Positions 1-8,998 of a stretch of 64,000 nt of DNA are shown here, piece by piece. The notes beneath the pieces were generated by a model. It did no database searches. It saw only the letters and a program-made list of their open reading frames with translations, and had not been told where the DNA came from. Made by a program: the position numbers and the translations under genes. Source of the stretch: Catonella morbi ATCC 51271. Its GTDB lineage: Bacteria > Bacillota > Clostridia > Lachnospirales > Lachnospiraceae. The DNA is taken from contig NZ_KI535366.1 in NCBI RefSeq assembly GCF_000160035.2, positions 420,112-484,111 on the forward strand. The letters are read 5' to 3'. Positions within the stretch are counted from its first letter, which is position 1. Each line of letters opens with the position of its first letter.

Positions 1-3000
1 TATCAGCTTGTCTGATGTTCCTTTTACTATCAGTTCAAGATTATTGCCGGTTCTTTTTATAAGGATATCTCCAGGTTTTATGTCTTCCTTCGTCTTTATC
101 ACATCAAGGTTGCCTTCCGTGGTATCTGCATCTCTTATTGTATCTACTCCATATCCCCTTCCAAAGATGTAGGTGTCATTTCCTCCTACTGAATAGCCGT
201 TAGAATTTCCTCCATACAGTTTGTCATTTCCTGCTCCACCGTCTAAGATATCTTCTCCTTCTCCGCCAACCAGTGTATCATCTCCTGCTCCGCCGATAAG
301 GACGTCATTTCCTACATCAGCATATAGCGAATCGTCTCCTTCTCCGCCGTTCAGGCTGTCATTGCCGTTACCGCCATAAATGGTATCATTGCCTTCTTTT
401 CCATAAATAATATCATTTCCTGCATCTCCATTTATTGAATCATTTGCACTGCTTCCAGAAATTATATCATCAGTTATAGTTCCATTTTCATTAGAAGACG
501 AACTTCTAAAGATTGTTCCAATTCCTGACAGATCTATTGCTGCTGCATATTCTTCTGACTTATCTGCAAAATAATTTCTAAAGTTAATTAAGTCCTGATT
601 CTTTATTAAGCCTGCACTTTTTACCACCCTTGAATATTCAGATAAAATCTCTGCTTCCTTACCGGGATTCTCAGCCATCTTTCTTTCCACTACACTTCTA
701 AGCTCATCTCCACTTACAGTAATTCTACCCAATTCCATATCAAAAGCATATTTTACTTTTCCTAAAATCTCTTTAAAATGTGTCTGATACATGAGTTTTG
801 CATAAACCTTTTCTGCAAGTTCATTATAAGCCTGATTAAGCAGTGGTACAGCCTGAGGTACCGGGGTACTTCCACCTATTCCAACATAACTTCTTCCATT
901 AAATTTTTCAAGCACGGCAAGTTTTCTTGCATCAAAATTATTACCCCTACTGTCAGGAGCAATATTCTCGGAACCTGTCCATTTAAATAATATCCTGTCC
1001 ATAAGGGAGTTTCGCTTTGAAATATCCACTTCATTTGAAAACTCTTTTATAAGTTCTTGTAACTCTCCGCTTTCATCTCTTATCATTGTCTGCCTTAATG
1101 AGTGTACATTTCCAAAGCCCATAACATCAGGCATTGAAGCTAATGTTTCCGGAACTTTCAGCCATTTATCATTTGTCGTATCTGTTGTACTTCTGTTAAG
1201 CAGATACTCACCCATAGTTCCTGTACTGCCATCTGTTTTTTCATAACTTCCGACACGTGAGATTATGTTTCCATTGGCATCGGTTGAATTTACATTGTTG
1301 TTTGCAAGATTAAGCGCTTTTATTCCCAGCTCATCCAGACTGAAAAGCTCTTCTTCTGAAGATTGTCCATCCTGATTTAGATCCCTCCACACCTTCAGTT
1401 CAGAAAACTTGCTGTCAGCTGAGTCAATTTTCCCATCTTTATTGTCATCAAGTTCTTCCAGTGCCTGAAATCCACCAGAAGCTTTCTCTCCATTTTTAAG
1501 AACTGTCTGGTCTCCAAAAAGCTCTTTTCCACCGTCTATCTTTCCATTACCATTTCTATCAAGTACAAGTATTCCATCATCACTTTTAATCCATGCACTT
1601 TTTTCAGCAAATCCACTGTTATCAAGGTCAAAGTATGTACCATTTTTCACGTCTGTAGTTTCTATACCATCTCCATCAAGATCCAGGGCAAGAGGATCTA
1701 TTCTACCCGGTATTCCTGCCGCCCGTGTAACAAGGGCTTCCATTCTGCCTCTGGTTCCGTCATCTATAAGACTTCCGAGAAGCCAGTTTGCGAAAATGTA
1801 TGTCGCCTCACCTAATGCATATATCTCCTCACCTAATGCATACGAGACATCATATACAATTTCAACAACTTTCTCTGTGACACCAAAGGCTATTGCACCT
1901 CCAATAAATGCACCCACAAAAAGCCCCGGAACTCCCGCAACTGCAGCTCCAAGTCCCATAAAATAAGGTGCTATCTGGCTGGTTACCATGGTGCCACCTA
2001 TGGCACTGCCTACTTTCGTAACAGCAGCCCTTGATAGCATCGTTACGGCCTTTTTTGTATCCCCCTGTTCAAAGGCCTCTTTTGCCTGTAAGCCAAGTTC
2101 AATTACCAATTTTGCATCGCCTACAATACTGACTACCTTTAAAGCCTTAGCTCCAACTTTAGCTACAGTTTTAAACTTTGACAGTGCTTTTAACAACTTA
2201 GCAGCAGGACTTGTCTTGTCTCCAATATTATATGCAAGTTTCAGCATAGTTCTATCGATATCATCTAGCTTGTCAGCCGTCTTATTGGTTGCCTGCATAT
2301 AGCGTAACAATATATCCTCCTGAACCGGTACACCATCAGAAGCTGATATCTGTTTGACATATCCAAAAATCTCTCTTGCCTGTAATTTCTGTGCGGCATT
2401 AAACTTGTCATAGTCAGCACCGAATACTGCCTGAACTGTCTTATCACTTTCAAGTTGCTTAAGGTCTTTGACTGAAATAAAGTAATTATCCCTTGGAATC
2501 TGAGTCTTTCCAACTAAATCAAAGCCAGCGTATTCCCCTTCACTGTTATAGTGTATAAACGAATCCCCTCTTGATAATGAACTCTTAGTAAAGTCCGAAG
2601 ACTGATGCAGCAACGCTTTGTACACATCATAATAGTTATTGTCGCCATTAACAATCTTTATGAGTTTCTTCAAATCACCAGCTGTTGTGTCCCCAATCTT
2701 ATGTCCATCACTGAGTTTTTCAAGCATAGTTGGTACTTCAACCTGACCCCAAGTTCTGTTCGTATCAGCTTCCGGGACAATAGACTGTATTTTTGAGGTA
2801 ACAGGAGTAGCTTCTATAAATCTCTCTGATATTATTGCCCATGGACCTTTCGTTGGTTCAAAGTTGAAGCCGTTTATTGCAATATTCACAGCTTCATTTA
2901 TGTCTTGGCTATTCAGATTTGTTCCTGCTAAAATTCCTTTTAATTTCGTCAAATCCAATGGATTTCTAATGCCACCTTCAATCAAAGTCAAATCTAATGT

Positions 3001-3330
3001 GCCGTTAATTATATCATTTTTTAATGCAGATTTTAATAGGTCTATATATTCATCGCTATTAAAAAATTTCGCTGCAACCGTCTTATCCAAAGTCCTTGCA
3101 TTATCAAATGCATTTGCAATATCACCAGCACTAATAGATATATCATTTATAGTTACTCTGCCACTGTACAGATATGTTGTATCAGTATGCCAAAACGGCA
3201 TTTCTTTATAATCATCAACAATCTTATTAATCGAAACATTCTTTGCAAGCTGCAATATATCTTTAAGACCTACTTTATTTACATCATATTTTGAAATCAA
3301 AGATTTGAAGTCAAACTTATACTTTCTCAT
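1..3330 (-). CDS. RTX-type calcium-binding repeat protein, C-terminus off the window edge
   Basis: Reads without a stop from an ATG at 3330 (AGAGGTG ribosome site just upstream) to the window edge, giving at least 1110 residues. Residues about 447-487 are hydrophobic and Gly/Ala-rich. Residues about 545-660 hold several Asp-rich calcium-loop-like motifs (DLDGDGIE, DRNGNGKID, DDNKDGKID, DLNQDGQ), the arrangement seen before the repeat domain in many RTX proteins. Residues about 950-1050 are glycine-rich nonapeptide repeats (GGxGxDxLx type, e.g. GNDTIYGGNGND), which form a calcium-bound parallel beta-roll. The visible end resembles the conserved segment after the repeats (NNLELIV). No N-terminal signal peptide is seen, as expected for type I secretion, but no transporter gene is in view. 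It follows a small gene in one apparent operon. The effector activity is unknown; adhesin, enzyme or toxin are all possible. Confidence 0.9.
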   Translation of the reverse strand, partial: MRKYKFDFKSLISKYDVNKVGLKDILQLAKNVSINKIVDDYKEMPFWHTDTTYLYSGRVTINDISISAGDIANAFDNARTLDKTVAAKFFNSDEYIDLLKSALKNDIINGTLDLTLIEGGIRNPLDLTKLKGILAGTNLNSQDINEAVNIAINGFNFEPTKGPWAIISERFIEATPVTSKIQSIVPEADTNRTWGQVEVPTMLEKLSDGHKIGDTTAGDLKKLIKIVNGDNNYYDVYKALLHQSSDFTKSSLSRGDSFIHYNSEGEYAGFDLVGKTQIPRDNYFISVKDLKQLESDKTVQAVFGADYDKFNAAQKLQAREIFGYVKQISASDGVPVQEDILLRYMQATNKTADKLDDIDRTMLKLAYNIGDKTSPAAKLLKALSKFKTVAKVGAKALKVVSIVGDAKLVIELGLQAKEAFEQGDTKKAVTMLSRAAVTKVGSAIGGTMVTSQIAPYFMGLGAAVAGVPGLFVGAFIGGAIAFGVTEKVVEIVYDVSYALGEEIYALGEATYIFANWLLGSLIDDGTRGRMEALVTRAAGIPGRIDPLALDLDGDGIETTDVKNGTYFDLDNSGFAEKSAWIKSDDGILVLDRNGNGKIDGGKELFGDQTVLKNGEKASGGFQALEELDDNKDGKIDSADSKFSELKVWRDLNQDGQSSEEELFSLDELGIKALNLANNNVNSTDANGNIISRVGSYEKTDGSTGTMGEYLLNRSTTDTTNDKWLKVPETLASMPDVMGFGNVHSLRQTMIRDESGELQELIKEFSNEVDISKRNSLMDRILFKWTGSENIAPDSRGNNFDARKLAVLEKFNGRSYVGIGGSTPVPQAVPLLNQAYNELAEKVYAKLMYQTHFKEILGKVKYAFDMELGRITVSGDELRSVVERKMAENPGKEAEILSEYSRVVKSAGLIKNQDLINFRNYFADKSEEYAAAIDLSGIGTIFRSSSSNENGTITDDIISGSSANDSINGDAGNDIIYGKEGNDTIYGGNGNDSLNGGEGDDSLYADVGNDVLIGGAGDDTLVGGEGEDILDGGAGNDKLYGGNSNGYSVGGNDTYIFGRGYGVDTIRDADTTEGNLDVIKTKEDIKPGDILIKRTGNNLELIVKGTSDKLI

Positions 3331-3338
3331 ATTCACCT

Positions 3339-3800
3339 CTAAAAATCAAATTCTATCTTATACTTTGGTTTCGTACCAACTCCTCCACCCGTACCATAAG
3401 TTCGCATAGCTTCCTTAATTTTATCTACTATAATTTCTCTTTTGGGATACAATTCATCAGATAAATAGAGATTAAAATTATTCCATACTATATCGTTTCC
3501 AATACCAAATTTATATTCACCAACAAACTCACGCTTCATTGTGAATGCTATTCCTTTGTTTTTCCCTAAATAATCCCATACCATTTTAAAATTTTCCACA
3601 TCGAGATCATACGTACTATGATCTTTTCCTAGGTTAAACAGGTAAACATGGTTTTCGCGATCAATCGTGCATCTTACCTTATTAGGTAGATCACACCCCA
3701 ATATTGCTCCTTTTCCTTGCCACCATACTCCCATAGGTATAGCTCTTTTCTCAAACATTTCCTGTTCTTCAACTGTTAGGTAGTCATTTACAAAACCCAT
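3339..3800 (-). CDS. Small protein of unknown function upstream of the RTX gene
   Basis: A 153-residue protein beginning MGFVNDYL. The ATG at 3800 is preferred over the in-frame ATGs at 3815 and 3806 because GGAGGA lies six bases before it. It is soluble-looking, acidic to neutral, rich in aromatic residues, with no signal peptide or membrane segment, and ends in a Gly-rich stretch (TGGGVGTKPKYK). Its stop codon abuts the RTX ribosome site, so the two genes are almost certainly co-transcribed from the promoter at 3839-3868. I do not recognise a family. A dedicated partner of the RTX protein (immunity, activation or export helper) is a guess from position only. Confidence 0.75.
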   Translation of the reverse strand: MGFVNDYLTVEEQEMFEKRAIPMGVWWQGKGAILGCDLPNKVRCTIDRENHVYLFNLGKDHSTYDLDVENFKMVWDYLGKNKGIAFTMKREFVGEYKFGIGNDIVWNNFNLYLSDELYPKREIIVDKIKEAMRTYGTGGGVGTKPKYKIEFDF

Positions 3801-3838
3801 TTTCATTCCTCCCATTTTGGTTTAATTTTTATATTTGG

Positions 3839-3868
3839 TTTATATCATAAGCACTATATTAATGTCAA
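3839..3868 (-). promoter_or_regulatory. Promoter of the small gene-RTX operon
   Basis: On the minus strand a perfect TTGACA -35 (3863-3868) is followed after 18 bases by TATAAA (3839-3844), about 40 bases before the start at 3800. Confidence 0.7.
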
Positions 3869-4001
3869 CTACATTTAAAATACCTAATGTTGAGACCAAA
3901 AAAATTTACAGTAATTTCGTAATTTCATATCTGTTATATAATCAAAATTTATGCTACAATACCTTTGGATATTTATAATTTTTTTCATCGGAGGGAAATT
4001 T

Positions 4002-4757
4002 ATGTTAGCTTTAATTACAGGTGCCAGCAGCGGACTTGGCATAGAATTTGCAAGACTGCTTGCTGTAAATGGCTATGATTTGATTATAAGTGCAAGGCGA
4101 AAAGACAGACTGGAGTCGGTTAAGAAAGTTTTGGAGAAGAAGTACAAGATAAATGTCGAGGTATTTCCTGCTGATTTATCTAAAGTTTCAGAAGTGGAAA
4201 AGCTTGCAGAACATTGTTATAAAAATGATATAGATGTACTTATTAACAATGCAGGCTTTGGCATACTTAAGGCATTTCACAATATTTCAAATGAAGAAAA
4301 TACAGATTTAATCAATACAAATATTACAGCCCTTACCCTTCTTAGTAAAGAATTTATCAAAACACAGAAAAGAGGCTATATACTTAATGTCGCAAGTATC
4401 GCAGCCTTTCTTCCGGGGCCTCTGCTTTCTACTTATTATGCTTCAAAAGCTTATGTATTAAGCCTTTCTGCCGCCATTAATGAAGAGCTTAAGCATAGCG
4501 GAAAATCCATATCTGTAACTACTCTCTGCCCGGGACCTATGAAAACAGAGTTTTTTACCAGGGCAGGTGCTTCTAAGGAATTTGCAACCGCTACTCCGAG
4601 AGCCTGTGCAAAAAGGGCTTTAAGAGCTATGTTTAGAAGAAAGCCTGTAGTTTTCTCTGATAACCTGATAGCCCTTGCAGCCTTTGGAACTAAATTTTTA
4701 CCTTTTAACCTGCTTACTAAAATAAGCTATAGGATACAAAGAAGTAAATTTATGTAA
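4002..4757 (+). CDS. Short-chain dehydrogenase/reductase (SDR)
   Basis: A 251-residue classical SDR that should reduce or oxidise a carbonyl/alcohol with NAD(P)H in the cytoplasm. The cofactor loop TGASSGLG is at residues 6-13, NNAG at 82-85, and catalytic Ser132 plus Tyr145-x3-Lys149 are present. Arg residues after the second strand (SARRKDR) favour NADPH. The ATG at 4002 is chosen over 3951 because CGGAGGG lies six bases upstream and the protein then begins at the usual first strand. The gene stands alone between divergent and convergent neighbours. The substrate cannot be told; the family includes many DltE/YqjQ-like enzymes of unknown role. Confidence 0.92.
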   Translation: MLALITGASSGLGIEFARLLAVNGYDLIISARRKDRLESVKKVLEKKYKINVEVFPADLSKVSEVEKLAEHCYKNDIDVLINNAGFGILKAFHNISNEENTDLINTNITALTLLSKEFIKTQKRGYILNVASIAAFLPGPLLSTYYASKAYVLSLSAAINEELKHSGKSISVTTLCPGPMKTEFFTRAGASKEFATATPRACAKRALRAMFRRKPVVFSDNLIALAAFGTKFLPFNLLTKISYRIQRSKFM

Positions 4758-4761
4758 GATT

Positions 4762-4802
4762 ATAAGAGGAAGTATTGGTGATTAACCTTTACTTCCTCTT
4801 AT
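4762..4802. terminator. Bidirectional terminator between SDR and GNAT genes
   Basis: A perfect 13-bp stem (ATAAGAGGAAGTA pairing with TACTTCCTCTTAT) around a 15-base loop, flanked by AT-rich tracts, between two convergent genes. Confidence 0.75.
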
Positions 4803-4806
4803 TTAT

Positions 4807-5217
4807 TTAATTATACTTAGAAAAAGCCTTACACCCAATATCGCTATTGTCTACGAAGCCAAGTGATTTATAAAACAATTCGGTCTTTTCAGTATCTTCG
4901 GTTATTAAATGCTTCTGGTAGACAGACCCATACTCACAAAGAACCTTCTTTAACAAAAGCGTGCCAACTCCTTTTCTCTGAAACTCAGGATGAACTAAGA
5001 GGTCCTGTATGAAGATTACAGAAAATCCGTCACCAACCACCCTGATTATGCCAATCAGCTTGTCATCAACATAGGCCCCGTATATCTTAAGTGAATTCAA
5101 ATAAGCATTTTTTAGCAATGCCGGGTTGTCAGTATAATTTGTCCAGCCTAAACTTTCATATAATCCGAGAATTTCTTCTTCATTATATCCTGCGTATTCT
5201 TTAAGTATAACTTCCAT
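4807..5217 (-). CDS. GNAT-family N-acetyltransferase
   Basis: A 136-residue single-domain GNAT protein, expected to move an acetyl group from acetyl-CoA to an amine. The acetyl-CoA pyrophosphate loop QRKGVGT is at residues 80-86, after the strand FIQDLLVHPEF, and the C-terminal FYKSLGF motif is typical. Its ATG shares a base with the stop codon of the upstream aminopeptidase gene (TAATG), and a GGAGG site lies inside that gene, so translation is probably coupled. The substrate is unknown. Confidence 0.88.
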   Translation of the reverse strand: MEVILKEYAGYNEEEILGLYESLGWTNYTDNPALLKNAYLNSLKIYGAYVDDKLIGIIRVVGDGFSVIFIQDLLVHPEFQRKGVGTLLLKKVLCEYGSVYQKHLITEDTEKTELFYKSLGFVDNSDIGCKAFSKYN

Positions 5218-7019
5218 TAGTCCTCCTTAATCGGCTCACAAGCCTCCTTAAGCCAAGCTAACTCCTCACCTTCAAAATGAGGTGAAAGTTTCTCAAATAC
5301 CAGTCTGTGATAAGCATCTATCTGCTCTATATCTTTCTTTTCAAGATAATTTACATCAATAGCCTCTTTGTCAATAGGAGCATAGGTTACAGACTCAAAG
5401 CACATAAACTGTCCATATTCATTCTTAATATCCTTCTTACAAAGCAGTTCATTTTCAATTCTAATACCATGGCTGTTCTCTGCGTAAACACCCGGCTCAT
5501 CTGTAGTTATCATGCCTTCTTCAAGTAAAGCACTGTCATTTCTTTCAGGAACCATTTTCCATCTGAAACCGTTTGGAGCCTCATGTACATTTAAGAGGTA
5601 ACCAACTCCATGACCTGTACCACACTTGTAGTCTATACCGATATTCCACAGCGGAGCACGACAAAGTATGTCAAGATTGATACCTGTGCACCCATATAAG
5701 AATTTTGCATTCAAAAGATTCATATGCCCTTTAAGAGTAAGGGTATAATCACGTTTCCACTCATCCTTAACAGGTCCCAGCACTATGGTTCTGGTAATAT
5801 CTGTAGTTCCTTCATAATACTGTCCGCCTGAATCTACAAGGAAGAAGCCTTCAGGTTTAAGCTCGGCATCATGCTCAGGAGTAGCTGAGTAATGCATCAT
5901 TGCAGCGTTTGCATTATATGCAGCTATAGTATCAAAGGAAAGTTCAATAAAGCCTTCCTGCTCTCTTCTTCTTGCCTCAAGATAATCACTTGCAGAAATC
6001 TCTGTAATCTTCATCTTGCCGACGTTCTTCTTAACCCAGTAAATGAACTTTACCATAGCGATTCCGTCTTTTACATGAACCTTTTTAATATTTTCTATCT
6101 CTGTAGAATTCTTTTTAGATTTTTCAAGTGTTGTTGGATTTGTCTTGTCAAGCTTTTCTACATTTTCAGGTATGTTGCTATAGATTGCATAGTTTACCTT
6201 CTTGCCGTCAAGCATTACCTTCTTGCATTCTTTAAGACCTTTTACATATTCATAAATATCATTGTATGGCATTATTTCTACATTATTTGCCGTGAATTCA
6301 GCTCTAAGCTTGTCATTAAGTACTGCTTCATTAAGGAAAAGTACTGCCTTGTCCATAAATACAACTGTATAAGAAAGCACTACAGGGTTGCAAGGGATAT
6401 CATCTCCACGCATATTATACAGCCATGCTATATCATCAAGGGAAGTAAGCACAAAGGCATCCGCTCCCTCATCTTTCATTGTTTTTCTTACAAAGGCAAG
6501 CTTGTCTGATGCAGGTCTTCCTGAATATTTTTCTTCAAGGAAAAATGCCGGTTTAACAGAAAGTGCCGGTCTGTCTGTCCAGAATTCATCAACTAAGTCT
6601 TTATCATACTTAATATCCGCATTTTTCTTAGCTATAGCCTTCTTAAGCTTATTACCCAAGGCAGAGTTTATAACTCTTCCATCAAAGCCAAGCACTCCAT
6701 TTTCCGGTATATTGTCCTCTATATATTTCTCAATAGTAGGAACATTTTCTTCACCCATACGCATAAGCTCTATAGTACTTCCGGTAAGCTCTCTTTCTGC
6801 CTGAATAAAGTATCTGCCATCTGCCCAAAGTGCAGCCTTTTCTTTTCCTACCAAAAGAGTACCGGCTGAACCTGTAAAACCTGACATATATTTTCTTACT
6901 CCAAAATGCTCTCCGGCATATTCCGATTCATGGAAATCAGCAGTAGGTATGAGATAAAGGTCAATTCCTGATGCTGACATTCCTTCTCTTAATTTTGCCA
7001 ATTTTTCTTTAACTTCCAT
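5217..7019 (-). CDS. Xaa-Pro aminopeptidase (aminopeptidase P, M24B)
   Basis: A 600-residue cytoplasmic metallopeptidase that removes an N-terminal residue preceding proline. Two creatinase-like N-terminal domains (about 1-300) precede a pita-bread catalytic domain (about 310-540). All five dinuclear-metal ligands are visible: Asp396, Asp407, His470, Glu508 and Glu522, with the substrate His479. The C-terminal extra segment is that of the long, eukaryote-like aminopeptidase P group (about 600 residues). It is the first gene of a pair with the GNAT gene. The start has a good GGAGGACAAA site immediately upstream. Confidence 0.95.
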   Translation of the reverse strand: MEVKEKLAKLREGMSASGIDLYLIPTADFHESEYAGEHFGVRKYMSGFTGSAGTLLVGKEKAALWADGRYFIQAERELTGSTIELMRMGEENVPTIEKYIEDNIPENGVLGFDGRVINSALGNKLKKAIAKKNADIKYDKDLVDEFWTDRPALSVKPAFFLEEKYSGRPASDKLAFVRKTMKDEGADAFVLTSLDDIAWLYNMRGDDIPCNPVVLSYTVVFMDKAVLFLNEAVLNDKLRAEFTANNVEIMPYNDIYEYVKGLKECKKVMLDGKKVNYAIYSNIPENVEKLDKTNPTTLEKSKKNSTEIENIKKVHVKDGIAMVKFIYWVKKNVGKMKITEISASDYLEARRREQEGFIELSFDTIAAYNANAAMMHYSATPEHDAELKPEGFFLVDSGGQYYEGTTDITRTIVLGPVKDEWKRDYTLTLKGHMNLLNAKFLYGCTGINLDILCRAPLWNIGIDYKCGTGHGVGYLLNVHEAPNGFRWKMVPERNDSALLEEGMITTDEPGVYAENSHGIRIENELLCKKDIKNEYGQFMCFESVTYAPIDKEAIDVNYLEKKDIEQIDAYHRLVFEKLSPHFEGEELAWLKEACEPIKED

Positions 7020-7105
7020 TTTGTCCTCCTTGCATTAGATGGAACTAATTTTTATAGGAAAAGTCTAACACAATAGGGTAGTTTTTTAAAGCCTTGATTT
7101 TCATC

Positions 7106-7134
7106 TTGACATATACTATTACAAAGTATATTAT
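7106..7134 (+). promoter_or_regulatory. Promoter of the toxin-antitoxin-like pair (and aroC)
   Basis: TTGACA (7106-7111), 17-base spacer, TATTAT (7129-7134). The spacer itself holds an inverted repeat (ATATAC...GTATAT), so a repressor could sit between the two boxes. Confidence 0.7.
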
Positions 7135-7141
7135 AAAATTA

Positions 7142-7155
7142 GTGGGATATCCCAC
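7142..7155. promoter_or_regulatory. Palindromic operator candidate
   Basis: GTGGGATATCCCAC is a perfect 14-bp palindrome placed at the expected transcription start, between the promoter and the antitoxin-like gene. Autoregulation by an antitoxin or antitoxin-toxin complex is the natural reading, by inference. Confidence 0.55.
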
Positions 7156-7182
7156 CCTTACTTATACTAGGAGGTATAAACT

Positions 7183-7422
7183 ATGACAGCAGTAAAAGAT
7201 TACACAGTTCATATTGATAGTAAAAAAAGAATTACTCTTAGGGGAGCATTATATAAATACTATAATGTAAAAGAATATGATAATGGATGTATTGTTCTTG
7301 AACCTCGAGAATTAACTATTCCTGATGGAATTTCTGTAAAAACATTAGAAGATATGGATAAAGCAGTTAATAATTTCAAATCAGGCAAAATTTCTGAACC
7401 TATTGATTTATCAGACTTCTAA
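7183..7422 (+). CDS. Antitoxin-like protein, SpoVT/AbrB-type fold suspected
   Basis: A 79-residue protein. Residues about 8-40 (HIDSKKRITLRGALYKYY then a strand ending in VLEPREL) look like the swapped-hairpin DNA-binding domain of AbrB/MazE-type antitoxins. The acidic, flexible tail (about 50-79) fits the toxin-wrapping region of such proteins. A strong AGGAGGT site lies seven bases before the ATG. It is followed 12 bases later by a basic small protein and preceded by a palindrome at the promoter. Family assignment is from pattern only. Confidence 0.65.
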   Translation: MTAVKDYTVHIDSKKRITLRGALYKYYNVKEYDNGCIVLEPRELTIPDGISVKTLEDMDKAVNNFKSGKISEPIDLSDF

Positions 7423-7434
7423 TGGAGAAATATA

Positions 7435-7803
7435 ATGGCATTTTTTATACGCATGGGAATTCCTGAAATGGAAGAATCATGGAATAAACTACAAGCAAGC
7501 TATCGCAATGGTACAATAAGTAAAAGTGATAAAATACTTTATCAAAAATGGGGAAATGCAATAAAAAAACTATCAAATGACTCTAAATATCCAAGTTTAA
7601 ATACTCATGAGATTGAACCTTTATCAAAGAGATACGGAATGAAAGTATGGCAATCATATTTAGAAAATAATAAAAGTAATGCAATGAGAATGTACTGGGT
7701 ATATGGTCCAAATCCTAATGAAATTACAATAATAGGTCTTGAGCCTCACCCAGAAGATAAGAAAAATGGAGCATATGATAGAATCATTTTTTCCAAACTA
7801 TAA
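7435..7803 (+). CDS. Toxin-like protein of a type II pair (RelE/ParE-like suspected)
   Basis: A 122-residue protein: N-terminal helices (about 5-50), then a mixed region with RYGMKVWQSYLE, a strand RMYWVYGP, a strand ITIIGLEPHP, and a closing GAYDRI. The order of strands and the last motif resemble RelE/ParE/HigB-fold ribonuclease toxins, whose cores often end in a similar strand. It overlaps nothing and lies 12 bases after the antitoxin-like gene. If the assignment is right, it would arrest translation when freed from its partner. No catalytic residue can be proven from sequence. Confidence 0.55.
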   Translation: MAFFIRMGIPEMEESWNKLQASYRNGTISKSDKILYQKWGNAIKKLSNDSKYPSLNTHEIEPLSKRYGMKVWQSYLENNKSNAMRMYWVYGPNPNEITIIGLEPHPEDKKNGAYDRIIFSKL

Positions 7804-7820
7804 AATTTCAGGAGGTAAGT

Positions 7821-8942
7821 ATGGCAGGTTCAAATTTTGGTACTTTATTCCATATCTCCACTTGGGGAGAATCGCATGGAGCGGGACTCGGAGTGGTTAT
7901 AGACGGCTGTCCCGCAGGGCTTTCACTTAGTAAAGATGATATTATGCCTTATATGAACAGAAGAAAACCAGGAGCCAATGATTTTACCACATCAAGAAAG
8001 GAAGCTGATGAAATAGAAATTCTTTCAGGTGTATTTAACGGACTTACAACCGGCACTCCTATATCTATGATGGTTAGAAATGCCGACCAGCACTCAAAAG
8101 ACTATGATAAAATAGCCGGATACTACCGCCCCGGGCACGCTGACTATACCTTTGATGAAAAATACGGTTTCAGAGATTACAGAGGCGGAGGACGCTCTTC
8201 AGGCAGGGAAACTCTTGCAAGGGTAGCCGCAGGTGCGGTTGCCGCCAAGTTACTTAAAGAGTTCGGTATAGAGGTTCTTGCTTACACACACTCAATAGGG
8301 GATATCACCCTTCCAAAACAAGTACTTGATAATAAAGAAAATATAACCAAAGAAGCCGTACTTAACAGCTCTCTTTTTATGCCGGATAAAGAAACAACAA
8401 AAAAAGCAGAAGAATATCTTTACAATATAAAGAAAGAATTAAACTCTTCAGGCGGTGTTGTAGAATGTATAGCCAAGGGACTTCCTACAGGTCTTGGTGA
8501 ACCTGTTTTTGATAAGTTAGATGCAAAGCTGGGACAGGCACTCTTTTCTTTAGGTGCGGTTAAAGCTGTTGAAATAGGTAGCGGATTTGTAGCAAGCCGA
8601 AGCACCGGTCTTAGCAATAATGATGAATTCATATTAAAAGACAGCAAAATAGCTAAGGCTACAAATCATTCAGGAGGCGTGCTTGGTGGAATAAGCGATG
8701 GTTCTACTCTTGTAGTAAGAGCAGCTTTCAAACCTACTCCTTCAATTGCTGCTACACAACACACTGTTAATAAAAACTTAGAAGAAATCGAAATAAATAT
8801 AGAGGGACGTCACGATCCTATTGTGGTTTCCCGTGCAGTAGTTGTGGTAGAAGCTATGACAGCCCTTGTACTTGCTGATTTATTGCTTCAAAATTCAGTT
8901 TCAAGACTTGATAATTTGAAGAAAATTTATGGCAAGAAATAG
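7821..8942 (+). CDS. aroC: Chorismate synthase
   Basis: A 373-residue enzyme that converts 5-enolpyruvylshikimate-3-phosphate to chorismate, the last shikimate step, using reduced FMN. Signature segments are visible: GESHG near residue 17, RPGHADYT, and the long FMN/substrate motif GGGRSSGRETLARVAAG. Length is normal for the bifunctional or monofunctional bacterial enzyme (about 360-390). An AGGAGG site precedes the ATG. Only 17 bases separate it from the toxin-like gene and no separate promoter is obvious, so it may depend on the promoter at 7106. No other aro gene is near. Confidence 0.97.
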   Translation: MAGSNFGTLFHISTWGESHGAGLGVVIDGCPAGLSLSKDDIMPYMNRRKPGANDFTTSRKEADEIEILSGVFNGLTTGTPISMMVRNADQHSKDYDKIAGYYRPGHADYTFDEKYGFRDYRGGGRSSGRETLARVAAGAVAAKLLKEFGIEVLAYTHSIGDITLPKQVLDNKENITKEAVLNSSLFMPDKETTKKAEEYLYNIKKELNSSGGVVECIAKGLPTGLGEPVFDKLDAKLGQALFSLGAVKAVEIGSGFVASRSTGLSNNDEFILKDSKIAKATNHSGGVLGGISDGSTLVVRAAFKPTPSIAATQHTVNKNLEEIEINIEGRHDPIVVSRAVVVVEAMTALVLADLLLQNSVSRLDNLKKIYGKK

Positions 8943-8946
8943 AGTA

Positions 8947-8982
8947 AAAAGCTGAACCTGCACTCTTGCATCTTCAGCTTTT
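8947..8982. terminator. Bidirectional terminator after aroC
   Basis: Ten-bp stem AAAAGCTGAA / TTCAGCTTTT with a 16-base loop, followed by ATTTTTA on the plus strand. It lies between convergent aroC and the coiled-coil gene. Confidence 0.75.
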
Positions 8983-8998
8983 ATTTTTACCCTATATC

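Noticed and set aside
5892-6509. Plus-strand open frame of 205 codons
   Set aside because: It lies wholly inside the aminopeptidase P gene on the other strand, has no ribosome site and has a Leu/Ile/Tyr/Cys-heavy, non-protein-like composition.
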